Below, one piece after another: positions 1 through 9,065 of a DNA stretch of 64,000 nt (the stretch's first letter is position 1; the number at the start of each line of letters is the position of its first letter). This stretch comes from Catenulispora sp. EB89. GTDB lineage: Bacteria; Actinomycetota; Actinomycetes; Streptomycetales; Catenulisporaceae. Location: assembly GCF_041261445.1 (NCBI RefSeq), contig NZ_JBGCCU010000014.1, positions 1 to 64,000 on the forward strand, read 5' to 3'. The position numbers were made by a program, and so were the translations under genes. A model generated the notes under the pieces. The model had not been told where the DNA came from. It worked only from the letters and a program-made list of their open reading frames with translations, and did not search any database.

Positions 1-87
1 ATCCGCCCCGACCAGCTCACCAGTCCACTCACCCTGCATAACAGCAGTCTGACCCCGCCGACCAAACGACGAGGTCAGAACGCATGA
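1..87 (+). CDS. possible 3' end of a gene entering from upstream
   Basis: A frame open from the window edge ends at TGA 85-87 and gives 28 residues ending LTPPTKRRGQNA. A strong hairpin (119-167) follows 32 nt later, which fits a plus-strand gene end. Third-position GC is lower than in neighbouring genes, so the frame could be accidental. The LTPPTKRR ending loosely recalls the C-termini of AMP-forming acyl-CoA synthetases, but this is too short to assign a function. Confidence 0.35.
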   Translation: MRPDQLTSPLTLHNSSLTPPTKRRGQNA

Positions 88-118
88 TTTTCATCAGCCT
101 TCTAGGGGCGGCTGGGGG

Positions 119-167
119 ACGGCCCGCGGCCGCCGGCGCCCGGTGCGGTGCGGCGGCCGCGGGCCGT
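119..167 (+). terminator. strong GC-rich hairpin, likely terminator
   Basis: A 17-bp perfect inverted repeat (119-135 against 151-167) encloses a 15-nt loop. There is no U-tract, which is normal for actinomycete terminators. It separates whatever lies upstream from the NRPS gene. The rest of 88-395 shows no convincing gene; it should contain the promoter of the NRPS operon, but I see no clear -35/-10 pair. Confidence 0.55.
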
Positions 168-395
168 GTTGTCAGGTGCCGCGGGCGATATGAGGCCCAG
201 CGGCGAGTTCCGCGTGCCCGCGTCCGGCGCGGGTCGACCGCTTCGGTACAGCCGCACTCCAAAAGATGCCGCGTCTTCCCCGCCACCGTCATTGTGCAGG
301 TAGGGGACCGCTCGCTGCGAGTCAGAGTCCTGATGAACAGTGCCGACGCGGTCTGTCCGATCCCCGTGAACCGTGCCGCCTGATGGAGGCTGTCC

Positions 396-3300
396 ATGAC
401 CGATCCCGCATACCGGGATGTCCCGGCGACCGAGGTCCAGCAAGGGCTGTGGCTGCTGCGTGCGCTCGGGCAGGAGCCGGCGGCGCGGTGCCGGGCCTAC
501 CGGGTGGTCGGCGACCTGGACGTGGCGGCGCTGGCGGAGGCCTGGCGCGCGCTCGTCGACCGGCACGAGGGGCTGCGCTCGGCGCTGGTGCTGCAGGACG
601 GCGCGCCGGTGCGCAGGGTCTGGACACGCTCCGAGCCCGAGGCCTTCCGTACCCGCGAGATCGACGCGCAGGACTGGACGCCGGCCGACGCCAACGAATC
701 GGACCCGGCCGACGTCCCCGTCCGCGCGCAGCTGACCGTCACCCGGCGCGGGCCCGAGGATCACCAGATCCACCTGGCGGTTCCCCGCGCGTTCGCCGAT
801 GAGGACTTCCTGGACACGCTGGTCGGAGAACTCTCCGAGCTCTCCGCGGGCCGTGCGCTCCGTACCGACATCCCATCCGCCGGCGCGCCTGTCGCGGAAG
901 CGGCCGACGACCCCGAGGCCCTGGCCTGGTGGGTCAATGCCCTGACTCCGCTGCCCAGCGAACTCCCGCTCCCCGCGGACCGTCCGCGCCCGGACCGCGG
1001 CTCCGGACGCTGGGGCACCGTCAGCGCCCCGGCCGACCCCGACCTCGGCCGCGCCGTCGCCCGCTGCGCCGAGGCCAGCCGCAGCAGCCCCTCCGTCGTG
1101 ATGCTCACCGGATTCCAGGTGCTCCTGCACCGCTACACCGGAGGCGACCGCGTGGCCGTCGCGGTCCCGGTCCCGCAGCGTGGGGCGGGCGCGGCGGCGA
1201 ACGTCCTGATCCTGCCCGCCGACATCGAAGCCGGCCAGAGCTTCAAGGACGTCCTGGAGCGCGGCACGACGCTGGCCGCCGAGGCGATGGCCCGCCGCGC
1301 GGTACCGCTGGCCCGCGTGCTCGGGGCGCTCCCGATCGTGCGCGAAGTGCGCCGGGTGCCGCTGGGCGACGTCGTGTTCGACTACCGCGGCCGGCCGCGC
1401 TCGGTCCTGGCCATCCCCGGCGCGGTCGTCGAGCCCTGTCCGGACCACGGCGGCCCGGCGCCGGCCGACCTGGTCCTGCAGGTCGACGACGGCGGGAACG
1501 GCCCGGCCCTCACCGTCCTGTACGACGCCGACCAGTTCGAACCGGCGACCGCCCGGATGATCCTGCGCCAGTTCCGCACCCTGCTCCGGCACGCCGGCCG
1601 GGCCCCGGACACCGCCGTCGGCGAGCTGACGCTCGACGGCCCCGGGGAGGCCGCGCGCGCTGCCGTCGAGGCGGACCGGCGGGCCGACGACGGGGCGCCC
1701 GGCCACACCATCGTGGAGGCCGTCCGCCGGCGCGCGTCGCAGGATCCTGACGCCGTGGCGATCGACAGCCACGACGGGACGCTCACCTACCGCGAGCTGT
1801 ACGCCGCAGCGATCCAGGTCGCTGAGGATCTGCACGCTGCCGGGGTGCGCGCCGGTGAAGCGGTCGTCGTGCGGCTGCCGGTCGGAGCCCGTCAGTACGC
1901 CGCGTTGCTCGGGGTGCTGGCGGCCGGTGCGCACCTGACCTGGTTCGGAGTCGCCGACAGCGGGGAGCGCGGCCGGGCGGTCGTCGGGGCGCTGAGACCC
2001 GCCGCGATGCTGGTGGCCGACCCGGCCGACCCCGACGAGTTCGTCGGCTGGTACCGCGCGACCACTGGCGGCCGGGTCGTCGCGGTCGCCGCCGCGGAGC
2101 GCGAGCCGGAGCCGGCTCCGGCTCCGGAGTCAGAGTCGGCGTCGCAGCCATCTGCCGCATCCGCGCTGCCGATCTCAGCGTTCCCCCGCCTCGCCGACCG
2201 CGCCTACGTAGCCTTCACCTCCGGCACCACCGGCGTCCCCAAAGGCATCGCGCAAACCCACGCCGCCCTCGCACAGTTCGCCGCCTGGATGGCCGCCGAG
2301 TTCGAGATCGGCCCCGGCGTCCGCGTCGCGCAGTGGGTCGCCGCCGAACACGACCCCGCGCTGGCCGAGACCTTTGCGGCGCTCGGATCCGGCGCCACCC
2401 TGTGCCCGGTCCCGGAGAAGATCCGCGCGAACCCCGAACGCCTCCTGCACTGGCTGGGCGCCGAGCGCATCGGCGTCCTCCAGACCGTGCCGAGCTTCGC
2501 CCGCGAACTGCTCCGCGTCCTCACCGGCCGGCACTCCGCCGAGCGCCTGGGCACTCTCAGGGTCCTGCTTCTCATGGGCGAGGCGCTGCCCGCCGAGCTC
2601 GCCGACGGCCTGCTGGCCGCGCTGCCGCTGGTCCACGTCGCCAACCTCTACGGCCCGACCGAGACCGTCGCGGCGACCTGGCATCCGGTGCGCCGCCGCG
2701 CGGTGCAGATCAACACCCTGACCGGCATCGAGGCGGCGAGCACGGCCGCGTCCCTGGCCGCGCGCCGGGCCTCGGGCACGGTCCCGATCGGCCGCCCCAT
2801 CCCGGGGCGCGGCATCCTCATCCTCGACGAGTCCGACCGGGTCTGCCCGGCCGGCGTCACCGGCGAGCTGGTCATCACCGGCGCCTACGTCGCCGACGGC
2901 TACCTCGGCGCGCACGACCACGCCGCCTTCGCGCCGCTGCCCGGCATCGACGCCCCCTGCTACCGCACCGGCGACCTCGCGCGCCGCCGCCCCGACGGCG
3001 CCCTGGAGTACCGCGGCCGCAAGGACAGCCAGGTCAAGCTCTACGGCAACCGCCTGGAGCTCACCGACGTCGAGGCCGCGCTGGCCGGCCACCCCACCGT
3101 CGCCGAGTGCGCCGTCGTGGCCGTGGCCGACCGCGACGGCCTGGCCGTGCGCCTGGTGGTCTGCGTCGTCCCGCGGCGCGGACCCGACGGCCGGCCGGAG
3201 GGCGCCCCGGACCAGTGGCGCACCCAGCTGCGCCGCCGCTTCGGCCGGGCCCTGCTCCCCGCGCTCTACCGCACGCTGGACCGCCTGCCGCGCACCGTCA

Positions 3301-3599
3301 CCGGCAAGGTGGACCGTCCGCAGCTGGCGCGCAGCGTCGCCGCCGCCGAGCGCGACGCCTCCGCCCGGCGCCCGGCCGCTGGGACCGAGGCCGTCCTGGC
3401 CGCGATCTGGGCGTCCCTGCTCGGGGCGCCGCCGGAGCACGCCGACCAGAGCTTCTTCACGCTCGGCGGCAGCTCCCTGATGGTCCCGCGGCTGCTGCAC
3501 CAGGTGCGCCGGCGCCTCGCGGCCGATGTGACCGTCCCCCAGTTCTACGCCCATCAGAGCCTGGCCGCGCTGGCGGCTTTGGTCGACCGAACCAGATGA
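396..3599 (+). CDS. NRPS module, C*-A-T, probably loading (beta-)tyrosine
   Basis: A 1067-residue protein. A condensation-fold domain spans about 8-430, an adenylation domain about 437-970 and a carrier domain about 990-1060. Adenylation cores are clear: FTSGTTGVPKG (A3, ~606), NLYGPTET (A5, ~749), YRTGDL (A7), GRKDSQVKLYGNRLE (A8) and LPRTVTGKVD (A10, catalytic Lys). The carrier has LGGSS with the phosphopantetheine Ser at ~1025. The condensation domain lacks HHxxxDG: the equivalent stretch reads HLAVPRAFADEDF (~126), so it is probably not a normal amide synthase. GGAGG lies 6 nt before the ATG. The aminomutase starts 11 nt downstream and the hydroxylase follows, so I infer that the module activates tyrosine or beta-tyrosine and presents it to tailoring enzymes. 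In C-1027 these functions are separate proteins (SgcC1, SgcC2, SgcC5). Substrate is inferred from context only. Confidence 0.9.
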   Translation: MTDPAYRDVPATEVQQGLWLLRALGQEPAARCRAYRVVGDLDVAALAEAWRALVDRHEGLRSALVLQDGAPVRRVWTRSEPEAFRTREIDAQDWTPADANESDPADVPVRAQLTVTRRGPEDHQIHLAVPRAFADEDFLDTLVGELSELSAGRALRTDIPSAGAPVAEAADDPEALAWWVNALTPLPSELPLPADRPRPDRGSGRWGTVSAPADPDLGRAVARCAEASRSSPSVVMLTGFQVLLHRYTGGDRVAVAVPVPQRGAGAAANVLILPADIEAGQSFKDVLERGTTLAAEAMARRAVPLARVLGALPIVREVRRVPLGDVVFDYRGRPRSVLAIPGAVVEPCPDHGGPAPADLVLQVDDGGNGPALTVLYDADQFEPATARMILRQFRTLLRHAGRAPDTAVGELTLDGPGEAARAAVEADRRADDGAPGHTIVEAVRRRASQDPDAVAIDSHDGTLTYRELYAAAIQVAEDLHAAGVRAGEAVVVRLPVGARQYAALLGVLAAGAHLTWFGVADSGERGRAVVGALRPAAMLVADPADPDEFVGWYRATTGGRVVAVAAAEREPEPAPAPESESASQPSAASALPISAFPRLADRAYVAFTSGTTGVPKGIAQTHAALAQFAAWMAAEFEIGPGVRVAQWVAAEHDPALAETFAALGSGATLCPVPEKIRANPERLLHWLGAERIGVLQTVPSFARELLRVLTGRHSAERLGTLRVLLLMGEALPAELADGLLAALPLVHVANLYGPTETVAATWHPVRRRAVQINTLTGIEAASTAASLAARRASGTVPIGRPIPGRGILILDESDRVCPAGVTGELVITGAYVADGYLGAHDHAAFAPLPGIDAPCYRTGDLARRRPDGALEYRGRKDSQVKLYGNRLELTDVEAALAGHPTVAECAVVAVADRDGLAVRLVVCVVPRRGPDGRPEGAPDQWRTQLRRRFGRALLPALYRTLDRLPRTVTGKVDRPQLARSVAAAERDASARRPAAGTEAVLAAIWASLLGAPPEHADQSFFTLGGSSLMVPRLLHQVRRRLAADVTVPQFYAHQSLAALAALVDRTR

Positions 3600-3610
3600 A
3601 GGAGAACGTC

Positions 3611-5224
3611 GTGTCCACCCCCAATAGCGCAGCTGTCAGCGCGCCTGTTGTTCTCGACGGCGAGACGCTCGACATCCCGGGCGTGCGCAGGGTCGCCGAA
3701 CAGCGGGCCGAGGTCACGCTGACGCCGCAGTCGCTGGCCAAGGCCGGCAAGAGCCGCGCCGTGTTCGAGGACGTGGTCCGCGCCGGGATCCCGGTCTACG
3801 GCGTCACCACCGGCTACGGCGAGATGATCTACATGCTCGTCGACCCCTCGCGCGAGACCGAGCTGCAGACCAACCTGGTGCGCAGCCACAGCGCCGGCGT
3901 CGGACCGCACTTCCCCGAGGACCAGGCCCGGGCGATCGTCTCGGCGCGGCTGAACGCCCTGGCCAAGGGCTACTCGGCGGTGCGGCCGGAGATCCTGGAG
4001 CGCCTGGCCCTGTACCTGAACACCGGCCTGATCCCGGCGATCCCGGAGATCGGCTCGCTGGGCGCCAGCGGCGACCTGGCGCCGCTGGCGCACATCGCGG
4101 CCACCGTGATCGGCGAGGGCTACTTCCTCGGCCCGGACGGCCCGCGGCCGGTCGAGCCGGTGCTGCGCTCGCTCGGGATCACGCCGCTGGAGCTGAAGTT
4201 CAAGGAGGGGCTGGCGCTGATCAACGGCACCTCGGCGATGACCGGGCTCGGCGCGCTGGTCGCCGGCCGGGCGCTGGAGCAGGTGCGGCACGCCGAGATC
4301 GTCTCGGCGCTGCTGGTGGAGGCGGTGCGCGGGTCGATGGGGCCGTTCCAGCCCGAGGGCCACGACATCGCCCGGCCGCACCCCGGCCAGATCGACACCG
4401 CGGCGAACATGCGCGCCCTGCTGCGCGGCAGCGGGCTCACCGTGGAGCACGCCGACCTGCGCCGCCAGGTGGCCGCGGCCAAGGGGGACGGGGACGTCAC
4501 CCGGACCGAGATCTACCTGCAGAAGGCGTACTCGCTGCGGGCCATGCCGCAGGTGCTCGGCAGCGTCCGGGACACCCTGTCGCACGTCACGGCCCGGGTG
4601 CAGACCGAGCTGAACTCCGCGAACGACAACCCGCTGTTCTTCGAGGACCAGGAGGTCTTCCACGGCGCGAACTTCCACGGCCAGCCGGTGGCCTTCGTCA
4701 TGGACTTCACCACCATCGCCCTGACCCAGCTCGGGGTGCTGGCCGAGCGGCAGCTCAACCGGGTGCTGAACCGGCACCTGAGCTACGGCCTGCCGGAGTT
4801 CCTGGTGGCCGGCGACCCCGGGCTGAGCAGCGGCTACGCCGGCGCGCAGTACCCGGCCACGGCGCTGGTCGCCGAGAACCGGACGATCGGCCCGGCCAGC
4901 ACCCAGAGCGTGCCGTCCAACGGCGACAACCAGGACATCGTCAGCATGGGCCTGATCGCGGCCCGCAACGCCCGCCGGGTGCTGGCCAACAACCAGTACA
5001 TCCTGGCCGTGGAGTTCCTGGCCGGGGCCTCGGCGGTGGACGTCTCCGGGCGCTACGACGGCCTGGGCCCGGCCGGCCGCGCCGCCTACGACGCGGTGCG
5101 CTCGCTGGTGCCGCCGCTGAACCAGGACCGGTACATGGCCGACGACATCGAGACCGTCGCCGCGGCCCTGACCCGCGGGGAGTTCATCGCCGCCGTCGAG
5201 AACTGCGGCGTGGAACTGCGCTGA
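3611..5224 (+). CDS. MIO-dependent tyrosine 2,3-aminomutase (SgcC4-like)
   Basis: A 537-residue member of the histidine/phenylalanine ammonia-lyase family. It converts L-tyrosine to beta-tyrosine through the prosthetic group 4-methylideneimidazole-5-one. The MIO triad Ala-Ser-Gly falls at 152-154. Tyr63, Glu71 and His93 sit at the same numbers as the active-site residues known for SgcC4 of C-1027 biosynthesis, and the length matches (539 in SgcC4). The stretches [13 protein letters not shown] and [14 protein letters not shown] are typical of the aminomutase clade rather than of HutH. The start is GTG 3611 with GGAG 4 nt upstream, just after the NRPS stop, so the two are probably co-translated. 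Stereochemistry (S as in SgcC4, or R as in MdpC4) and residual ammonia-lyase activity cannot be read from sequence. Confidence 0.93.
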   Translation: MSTPNSAAVSAPVVLDGETLDIPGVRRVAEQRAEVTLTPQSLAKAGKSRAVFEDVVRAGIPVYGVTTGYGEMIYMLVDPSRETELQTNLVRSHSAGVGPHFPEDQARAIVSARLNALAKGYSAVRPEILERLALYLNTGLIPAIPEIGSLGASGDLAPLAHIAATVIGEGYFLGPDGPRPVEPVLRSLGITPLELKFKEGLALINGTSAMTGLGALVAGRALEQVRHAEIVSALLVEAVRGSMGPFQPEGHDIARPHPGQIDTAANMRALLRGSGLTVEHADLRRQVAAAKGDGDVTRTEIYLQKAYSLRAMPQVLGSVRDTLSHVTARVQTELNSANDNPLFFEDQEVFHGANFHGQPVAFVMDFTTIALTQLGVLAERQLNRVLNRHLSYGLPEFLVAGDPGLSSGYAGAQYPATALVAENRTIGPASTQSVPSNGDNQDIVSMGLIAARNARRVLANNQYILAVEFLAGASAVDVSGRYDGLGPAGRAAYDAVRSLVPPLNQDRYMADDIETVAAALTRGEFIAAVENCGVELR

Positions 5225-5231
5225 CACCGGT

Positions 5232-5264
5232 GTCCGGGCGGGCCGCCGCGCGGTCCGCCCGGAC
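5232..5264 (+). other. intercistronic hairpin
   Basis: A perfect 10-bp inverted repeat (5232-5241 / 5255-5264) lies between the aminomutase stop and the AGGAGG site of the hydroxylase. It may stabilise or partly terminate the transcript, lowering hydroxylase expression relative to the upstream genes. Confidence 0.4.
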
Positions 5265-5285
5265 CGACAGGAGGGCAGGACAGCT

Positions 5286-6815
5286 ATGGCCACTCGGCCG
5301 ATGACCGGCGAGGAGTACGTGGACAGCCTTCGCGACGGTCGCGAGGTCTACGTCTACGGCGAGCGCGTCAAGGACGTCACGACGCACCCGGCGTTCCACA
5401 ACCCGGTGCGCATGACCGCCCGGCTCTACGACGCGCTGCACGACGAGCGCTACCGCGACGTCCTGACCTGCCCGGTCGACGGCGGCGGCGAGGGCTACAC
5501 CCACCGCTTCTTCACCACGCCGCGCAGCGCCGAGGACCTGGTCGCCGCGCAGGGCGCGATCGCGCAGTGGGCCCGCCTGAGCTACGGCTGGATGGGCCGC
5601 AGCCCCGACTACAAGGCCTCCTTCCTGGGCACGCTCGGCGCGAACGCCGAGTTCTACGGGCCCTACGCCGACAACGCGCGGCGCTGGTACCGGGAGTCGC
5701 AGGAGAAGGTCCTGTTCTGGAACCACGCGATCGTGCACCCGCCGGTGGACCGGAACCTGCCGCCGGACGAGGTCGCCGACGTGTTCGTGCACGCCGAGGC
5801 CGAGACCGACAACGGGCTGGTGGTCAGCGGCGCCAAGGTGGTGGCCACCGGCTCGGCGCTGACGCACTACAACTTCATCGCGCACTACGGCCTGCCGATC
5901 CGCAAGCGGGAGTACGCGCTGGTGGCGACGGTGCCGATGGACGCGCCCGGGGTGAAGCTGATCTGCCGGCCCTCCTATAGCGCGACCGCGGCTGTGGCCG
6001 GGAGCCCGTTCGACTATCCGTTGTCCTCGCGGCTGGACGAGAACGACACCATCCTCGTCATGGACAAGGTGCTGATTCCCTGGGAGAACGTCTTCATCTA
6101 CGGGGACCTGGGCAAGGTGCAGATGTTCACGGCCCGGTCCGGGTTCCCGGAGCGGTTCACGTTCCACGGCTGCATCCGGCTCGCGGTGAAGCTGGAGTTC
6201 CTGGCCGGGCTGCTGTCCAAGGCGCTGGAGGTGACCGGGACCCGGGACTTCCGGGGCGTGCAGAGCCGGATGGGGGAGGTGCTGGCCTGGCGGAACCTGT
6301 TCTGGGGGCTGGCCGACGCGGCCGCGCGGAATCCGGTGCCGTGGAAGGACGGGGCGGTGCTGCCGAACCCGGACTACGGGATGGCGTACCGGTGGTTCAT
6401 GCAGATCGGGTATCCGCGGATCCGGGAGATCATTCTGCAGGACGTCGCCAGTGGGCTGATATACGTGCCCTCCAGCGCGGAGGACTTCCGGAATCCGCAG
6501 ACGCGGCCCTATCTGGACAAGTACGTGCGCGGCTCGGGCGGGGTCACGGCGGTGGAGCGGGTGAAGCTCATGAAGCTGCTGTGGGACGCCGTCGGGACCG
6601 AGTTCGGCGGGCGGCACGAGTTGTACGAGCGCAACTATTCGGGGAACCACGAGAACACCCGGGTCGAGTTGTATACCGCGCAGCTGGCTTCCGGGCAGCT
6701 GCGGGGGTACGAGAAGTTCGTCGAGGAGTGCCTGGGCGAGTACGACCTGGACGGGTGGACGGTGCCGGATCTGGAGTCGTTCCCTGATCTCAGGGGGCTG
6801 ACGAACCGGCCTTGA
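5286..6815 (+). CDS. HpaB/SgcC-family FADH2-dependent aromatic 3-hydroxylase
   Basis: A 509-residue protein of the 4-hydroxyphenylacetate 3-hydroxylase large-subunit family, colinear from the N-terminal [20 protein letters not shown] to the C-terminal [15 protein letters not shown]-type region. These enzymes use reduced flavin from a separate reductase and O2 to ortho-hydroxylate phenols. SgcC in C-1027 hydroxylates a beta-tyrosyl group tethered to a carrier protein. Position directly after the aminomutase and carrier module makes beta-tyrosyl-S-carrier the likely substrate. AGGAGG lies about 10 nt before the ATG. No HpaC/SgcE6-type flavin reductase is seen in this window, so the partner must be elsewhere. 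Free tyrosine or hydroxyphenylacetate remain possible substrates. Confidence 0.9.
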   Translation: MATRPMTGEEYVDSLRDGREVYVYGERVKDVTTHPAFHNPVRMTARLYDALHDERYRDVLTCPVDGGGEGYTHRFFTTPRSAEDLVAAQGAIAQWARLSYGWMGRSPDYKASFLGTLGANAEFYGPYADNARRWYRESQEKVLFWNHAIVHPPVDRNLPPDEVADVFVHAEAETDNGLVVSGAKVVATGSALTHYNFIAHYGLPIRKREYALVATVPMDAPGVKLICRPSYSATAAVAGSPFDYPLSSRLDENDTILVMDKVLIPWENVFIYGDLGKVQMFTARSGFPERFTFHGCIRLAVKLEFLAGLLSKALEVTGTRDFRGVQSRMGEVLAWRNLFWGLADAAARNPVPWKDGAVLPNPDYGMAYRWFMQIGYPRIREIILQDVASGLIYVPSSAEDFRNPQTRPYLDKYVRGSGGVTAVERVKLMKLLWDAVGTEFGGRHELYERNYSGNHENTRVELYTAQLASGQLRGYEKFVEECLGEYDLDGWTVPDLESFPDLRGLTNRP

Positions 6816-6880
6816 CGGCGGTCGGTGGCGGGGCGGGGCGGGGCTGTCCCGGGCTGGCGCTGCCGCTGCCGCTGCCTCGG

Positions 6881-6957
6881 CTGGGGTCGTTCGGGCCGGC
6901 GTCATCCGGGCTGGCGTCGTCCCGGCCGGCGTCGTCCCGGGCCGGCGTCGCCCCGGG
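6881..6957. repeat. imperfect 15-16 nt tandem repeat, five units
   Basis: Five head-to-tail units of the form cyGGcGTCrTcccGG occupy most of the gap between the hydroxylase and the next flavoenzyme gene. No reading frame crosses it convincingly. It is probably a slippage-generated simple repeat. Confidence 0.6.
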
Positions 6958-7041
6958 CCAGCACGGCCGAAGATGCCCCGGCCGGCGGCCGGTGGCGAGA
7001 GTTGACACGTATCCACGTTTCGCGAATCTCAAGGAGCTTTC

Positions 7042-8223
7042 ATGTCCGACACGAACGCGCCGTCGCGCCAGGAACTGCTCGGCCGCGCGACCGACCTGGT
7101 CCCCCTGTTGCAGAAGAACGCGCCGTGGATCGAGGAGAACCGGCGCCTGCCCGACGACGTGGTGGGCGCGCTCACCGACGCCGGGCTGCTGAAGATGCGG
7201 GTGCCCAAGCACTACGGCGGCTACGAGTCGCCGATGCGCACCGTCGCCGACGTGGTGTCCGAGCTGGCCCGCGGCGACGGCTCGACCGGCTGGACCGCCG
7301 CGGTGTGGGCGATCAGCTCCTGGATGGCCGGGATGTTCCCCGACGCGGTCCAGGACGAGGTCTTCGGCGAGGCCGACGTGCGCATCAGCGGCATCCTGAG
7401 CCCGACCGCGGTCGGCGTGCCCACCGAGGGCGGCATCGTGCTGAACGGCAAGTGGGCCTTCAACACCGGCAGCCGCCAGAGCGCGTGGAACACCAACGCA
7501 GCGGTGCGCGCGCACCCCGACGGCTCCTTCGAGCCGATCATGGTGCTGATCCCCCTGTCGGACCTGGCGGTCGTCGACGACTGGCACACCGCCGGCATGC
7601 GCGGCTCCGGCAGCGTGAGCACGGTGGCCCAGGACCTGTTCGTCCCGGACGCCCGCATCCTGTCGATGCCCCCGGTCCTGGCCGGCGTCCACCAGCTCGG
7701 CCGCAACGCCGCAAGCCCGGTCTACCAGGCCCCCTTCATGCCCACGGCGTGCACCACAGTGGCCTCGGTGGCACTGGGCCTGGCGCGAGCAAGCCGCGAC
7801 GCCTTCTTCGAGCGCCTGCCCGGCCGCAAGATCTCCTACACGGCCTACGAGAACCAGGCCGAAGCCCCGATCACCCACCTCACCACCGCCGACGCCATCA
7901 CCCGCATCGACGAGGCGGAGTTCCACGTCATGCGCGCCGCCGGCATGCTGGACGACAAAGCCGCCGCCGGCGAGCAGTGGACCCTGGAGCAGCGCGCGAA
8001 GGCACGCCTGGACCTGGGCGCGGCGACGCAGCGCTCGAAGGAGGCGGTGGACCTCCTGAACTCGGCCAGCGGCGGGTCTTCGGTGTACTCCACGGTGCCG
8101 ATCCAGCGGATCCAGCGCGACGTCCAGACGCTGACGCTGCACGCGATCATGCACCCGGCGACGAACTTGGAGCTGTACGGGCGGGTGGTGTGCGGGCTGG
8201 AGCCGAATACGCATTACATCTGA
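7042..8223 (+). CDS. acyl-CoA-dehydrogenase-fold flavoenzyme (group D monooxygenase type)
   Basis: A 393-residue protein with the N-terminal helical, central beta (GSGSVSTVAQDLFVPDARI) and C-terminal helical regions of the acyl-CoA dehydrogenase superfamily. It has the look of the HsaA/KijD3-type reduced-flavin monooxygenases: the family opening DVVGALTDAGLLKMRVPKHYGG and the C-terminal SGGSSVYSTVPIQRIQRDV. It ends with ...NTHYI. AAGGAG sits 5-6 nt before the ATG. The gap of 226 nt to the hydroxylase leaves open whether it is in the same transcript. Likely role: oxygenation, N-oxidation or desaturation of an intermediate of the same pathway. This is inference from position. Confidence 0.8.
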   Translation: MSDTNAPSRQELLGRATDLVPLLQKNAPWIEENRRLPDDVVGALTDAGLLKMRVPKHYGGYESPMRTVADVVSELARGDGSTGWTAAVWAISSWMAGMFPDAVQDEVFGEADVRISGILSPTAVGVPTEGGIVLNGKWAFNTGSRQSAWNTNAAVRAHPDGSFEPIMVLIPLSDLAVVDDWHTAGMRGSGSVSTVAQDLFVPDARILSMPPVLAGVHQLGRNAASPVYQAPFMPTACTTVASVALGLARASRDAFFERLPGRKISYTAYENQAEAPITHLTTADAITRIDEAEFHVMRAAGMLDDKAAAGEQWTLEQRAKARLDLGAATQRSKEAVDLLNSASGGSSVYSTVPIQRIQRDVQTLTLHAIMHPATNLELYGRVVCGLEPNTHYI

Positions 8224-8631
8224 GCTTGTGAGGGGGAGGGGCTGAGGGTTGGGGGTGGGCTGGGGGAGTGTGCTGGAGGTGGGGAGTGCCACCGCGCCGG
8301 GTTCGGGGCGGTGGCACTTTTGGTGGGGTGGGGTGGGGGTGCTGATGCTGGTAGCGCCGGCGCCGGGTAGGGGTTCGGTTAGCTGGCGAGGTGCGGTTGG
8401 GCTGTGGTTTACAGGCAATTTTTACGGCTTCGCCTAAGGTTTGGTGACCTCGCTGGGAGACGCAGTTCGGTTGAGCACAGCATGGCGCGCTGGCGGCCGC
8501 CGGTTTTCGCGTCCATGACCGCGCACCGGTCCGAGTCACTGCGCACACGTCATGCGGGCGGCTGGCGGCCGCGTTTGGTGGGTGCCTAAGATCAAAAGCA
8601 GGGCCTCCGGCGGGCCTCTACAGCGAGGGGG

Positions 8632-8675
8632 CGACCCGTGCGACCTGCTGTTTGGCGGCGGTCCGCGACGGGTCG
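8632..8675 (+). terminator. possible terminator hairpin
   Basis: Eight-base arms CGACCCGT / ACGGGTCG with a 28-nt loop are followed by CTTTCTTT. It could end transcripts of the flavoenzyme gene, although that gene stops about 400 nt earlier. Confidence 0.3.
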
Positions 8676-8737
8676 GCTTTCTTTACGCTGTTGCCTGCGC
8701 CGCGCTTAGCGGTGGCGGTGTTGCTTGTGGTCGCCGG

Positions 8738-8895
8738 GTTCTGGGTCCCTCGCCGCGTCGTCGCCGTAAACGGAACCAGTCCGGTCCGGTGGTGTCCAGC
8801 CGCATCACAACTGCTGTGGCCGGGCTCCGTCCGGCTGGACACCACCGGCCCGGCCAGGTTGGCAAAGCCCGCCGACGCGGCGAGGGACCCAGAAC
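8738..8895. repeat. nested long inverted repeats (MITE-like or RNA hairpin)
   Basis: The outer arms are a perfect 23-bp inverted repeat (8738-8760 / 8873-8895). Inside lies a second perfect 17-bp inverted repeat (8786-8802 / 8832-8848). A further GGTGTTG / CAACACC match (8717-8723 / 8896-8902) can extend the stem if 14 nt bulge out. Such a two-tier palindrome could be a miniature mobile element, a REP-like repeat or a structured RNA. No target-site duplication was recognised. Confidence 0.6.
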
Positions 8896-9065
8896 CAACA
8901 CCCCGCATGGTCCTTCGGACCCCCTCACCACGTGGCCGGCCGCGCGCGGCCCGTCACCAACCGCAGCTACTCCCGCGCCGGCGGCGCGCCTGCCAGTTCG
9001 TCGAAGTGCTCTACCACGCCACGCTTCGCCGGCCCTGAATCGCGCCGTCGCCTCAAGCCGTCGCC

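Larger units (their letters stand above)
8224..9065. other. 842-nt non-coding region between convergent genes
   Basis: No frame here has protein-like composition or a credible start, although GC-rich frames are open by chance. It holds an 8-bp stem (8632-8639 / 8668-8675) followed by a T-rich stretch, a nested palindrome (8738-8895) and a small GGTCC-TTC-GGACC hairpin near 8911. It lies between the convergent flavoenzyme and AraC genes. Confidence 0.6.

Noticed and set aside
102-1934. Very long minus-strand frame opposite the NRPS gene
   Set aside because: Antisense shadow of a GC-rich gene; Arg/Gly/Asp-rich with no domain, start context or codon bias. Many similar shadows lie opposite other genes.
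7002-7029. TTGACA with GAATCT as a promoter for the flavoenzyme gene
   Set aside because: The resulting transcript start would fall on or after the AAGGAG ribosome-binding site, so the pair is not a convincing promoter for this gene.
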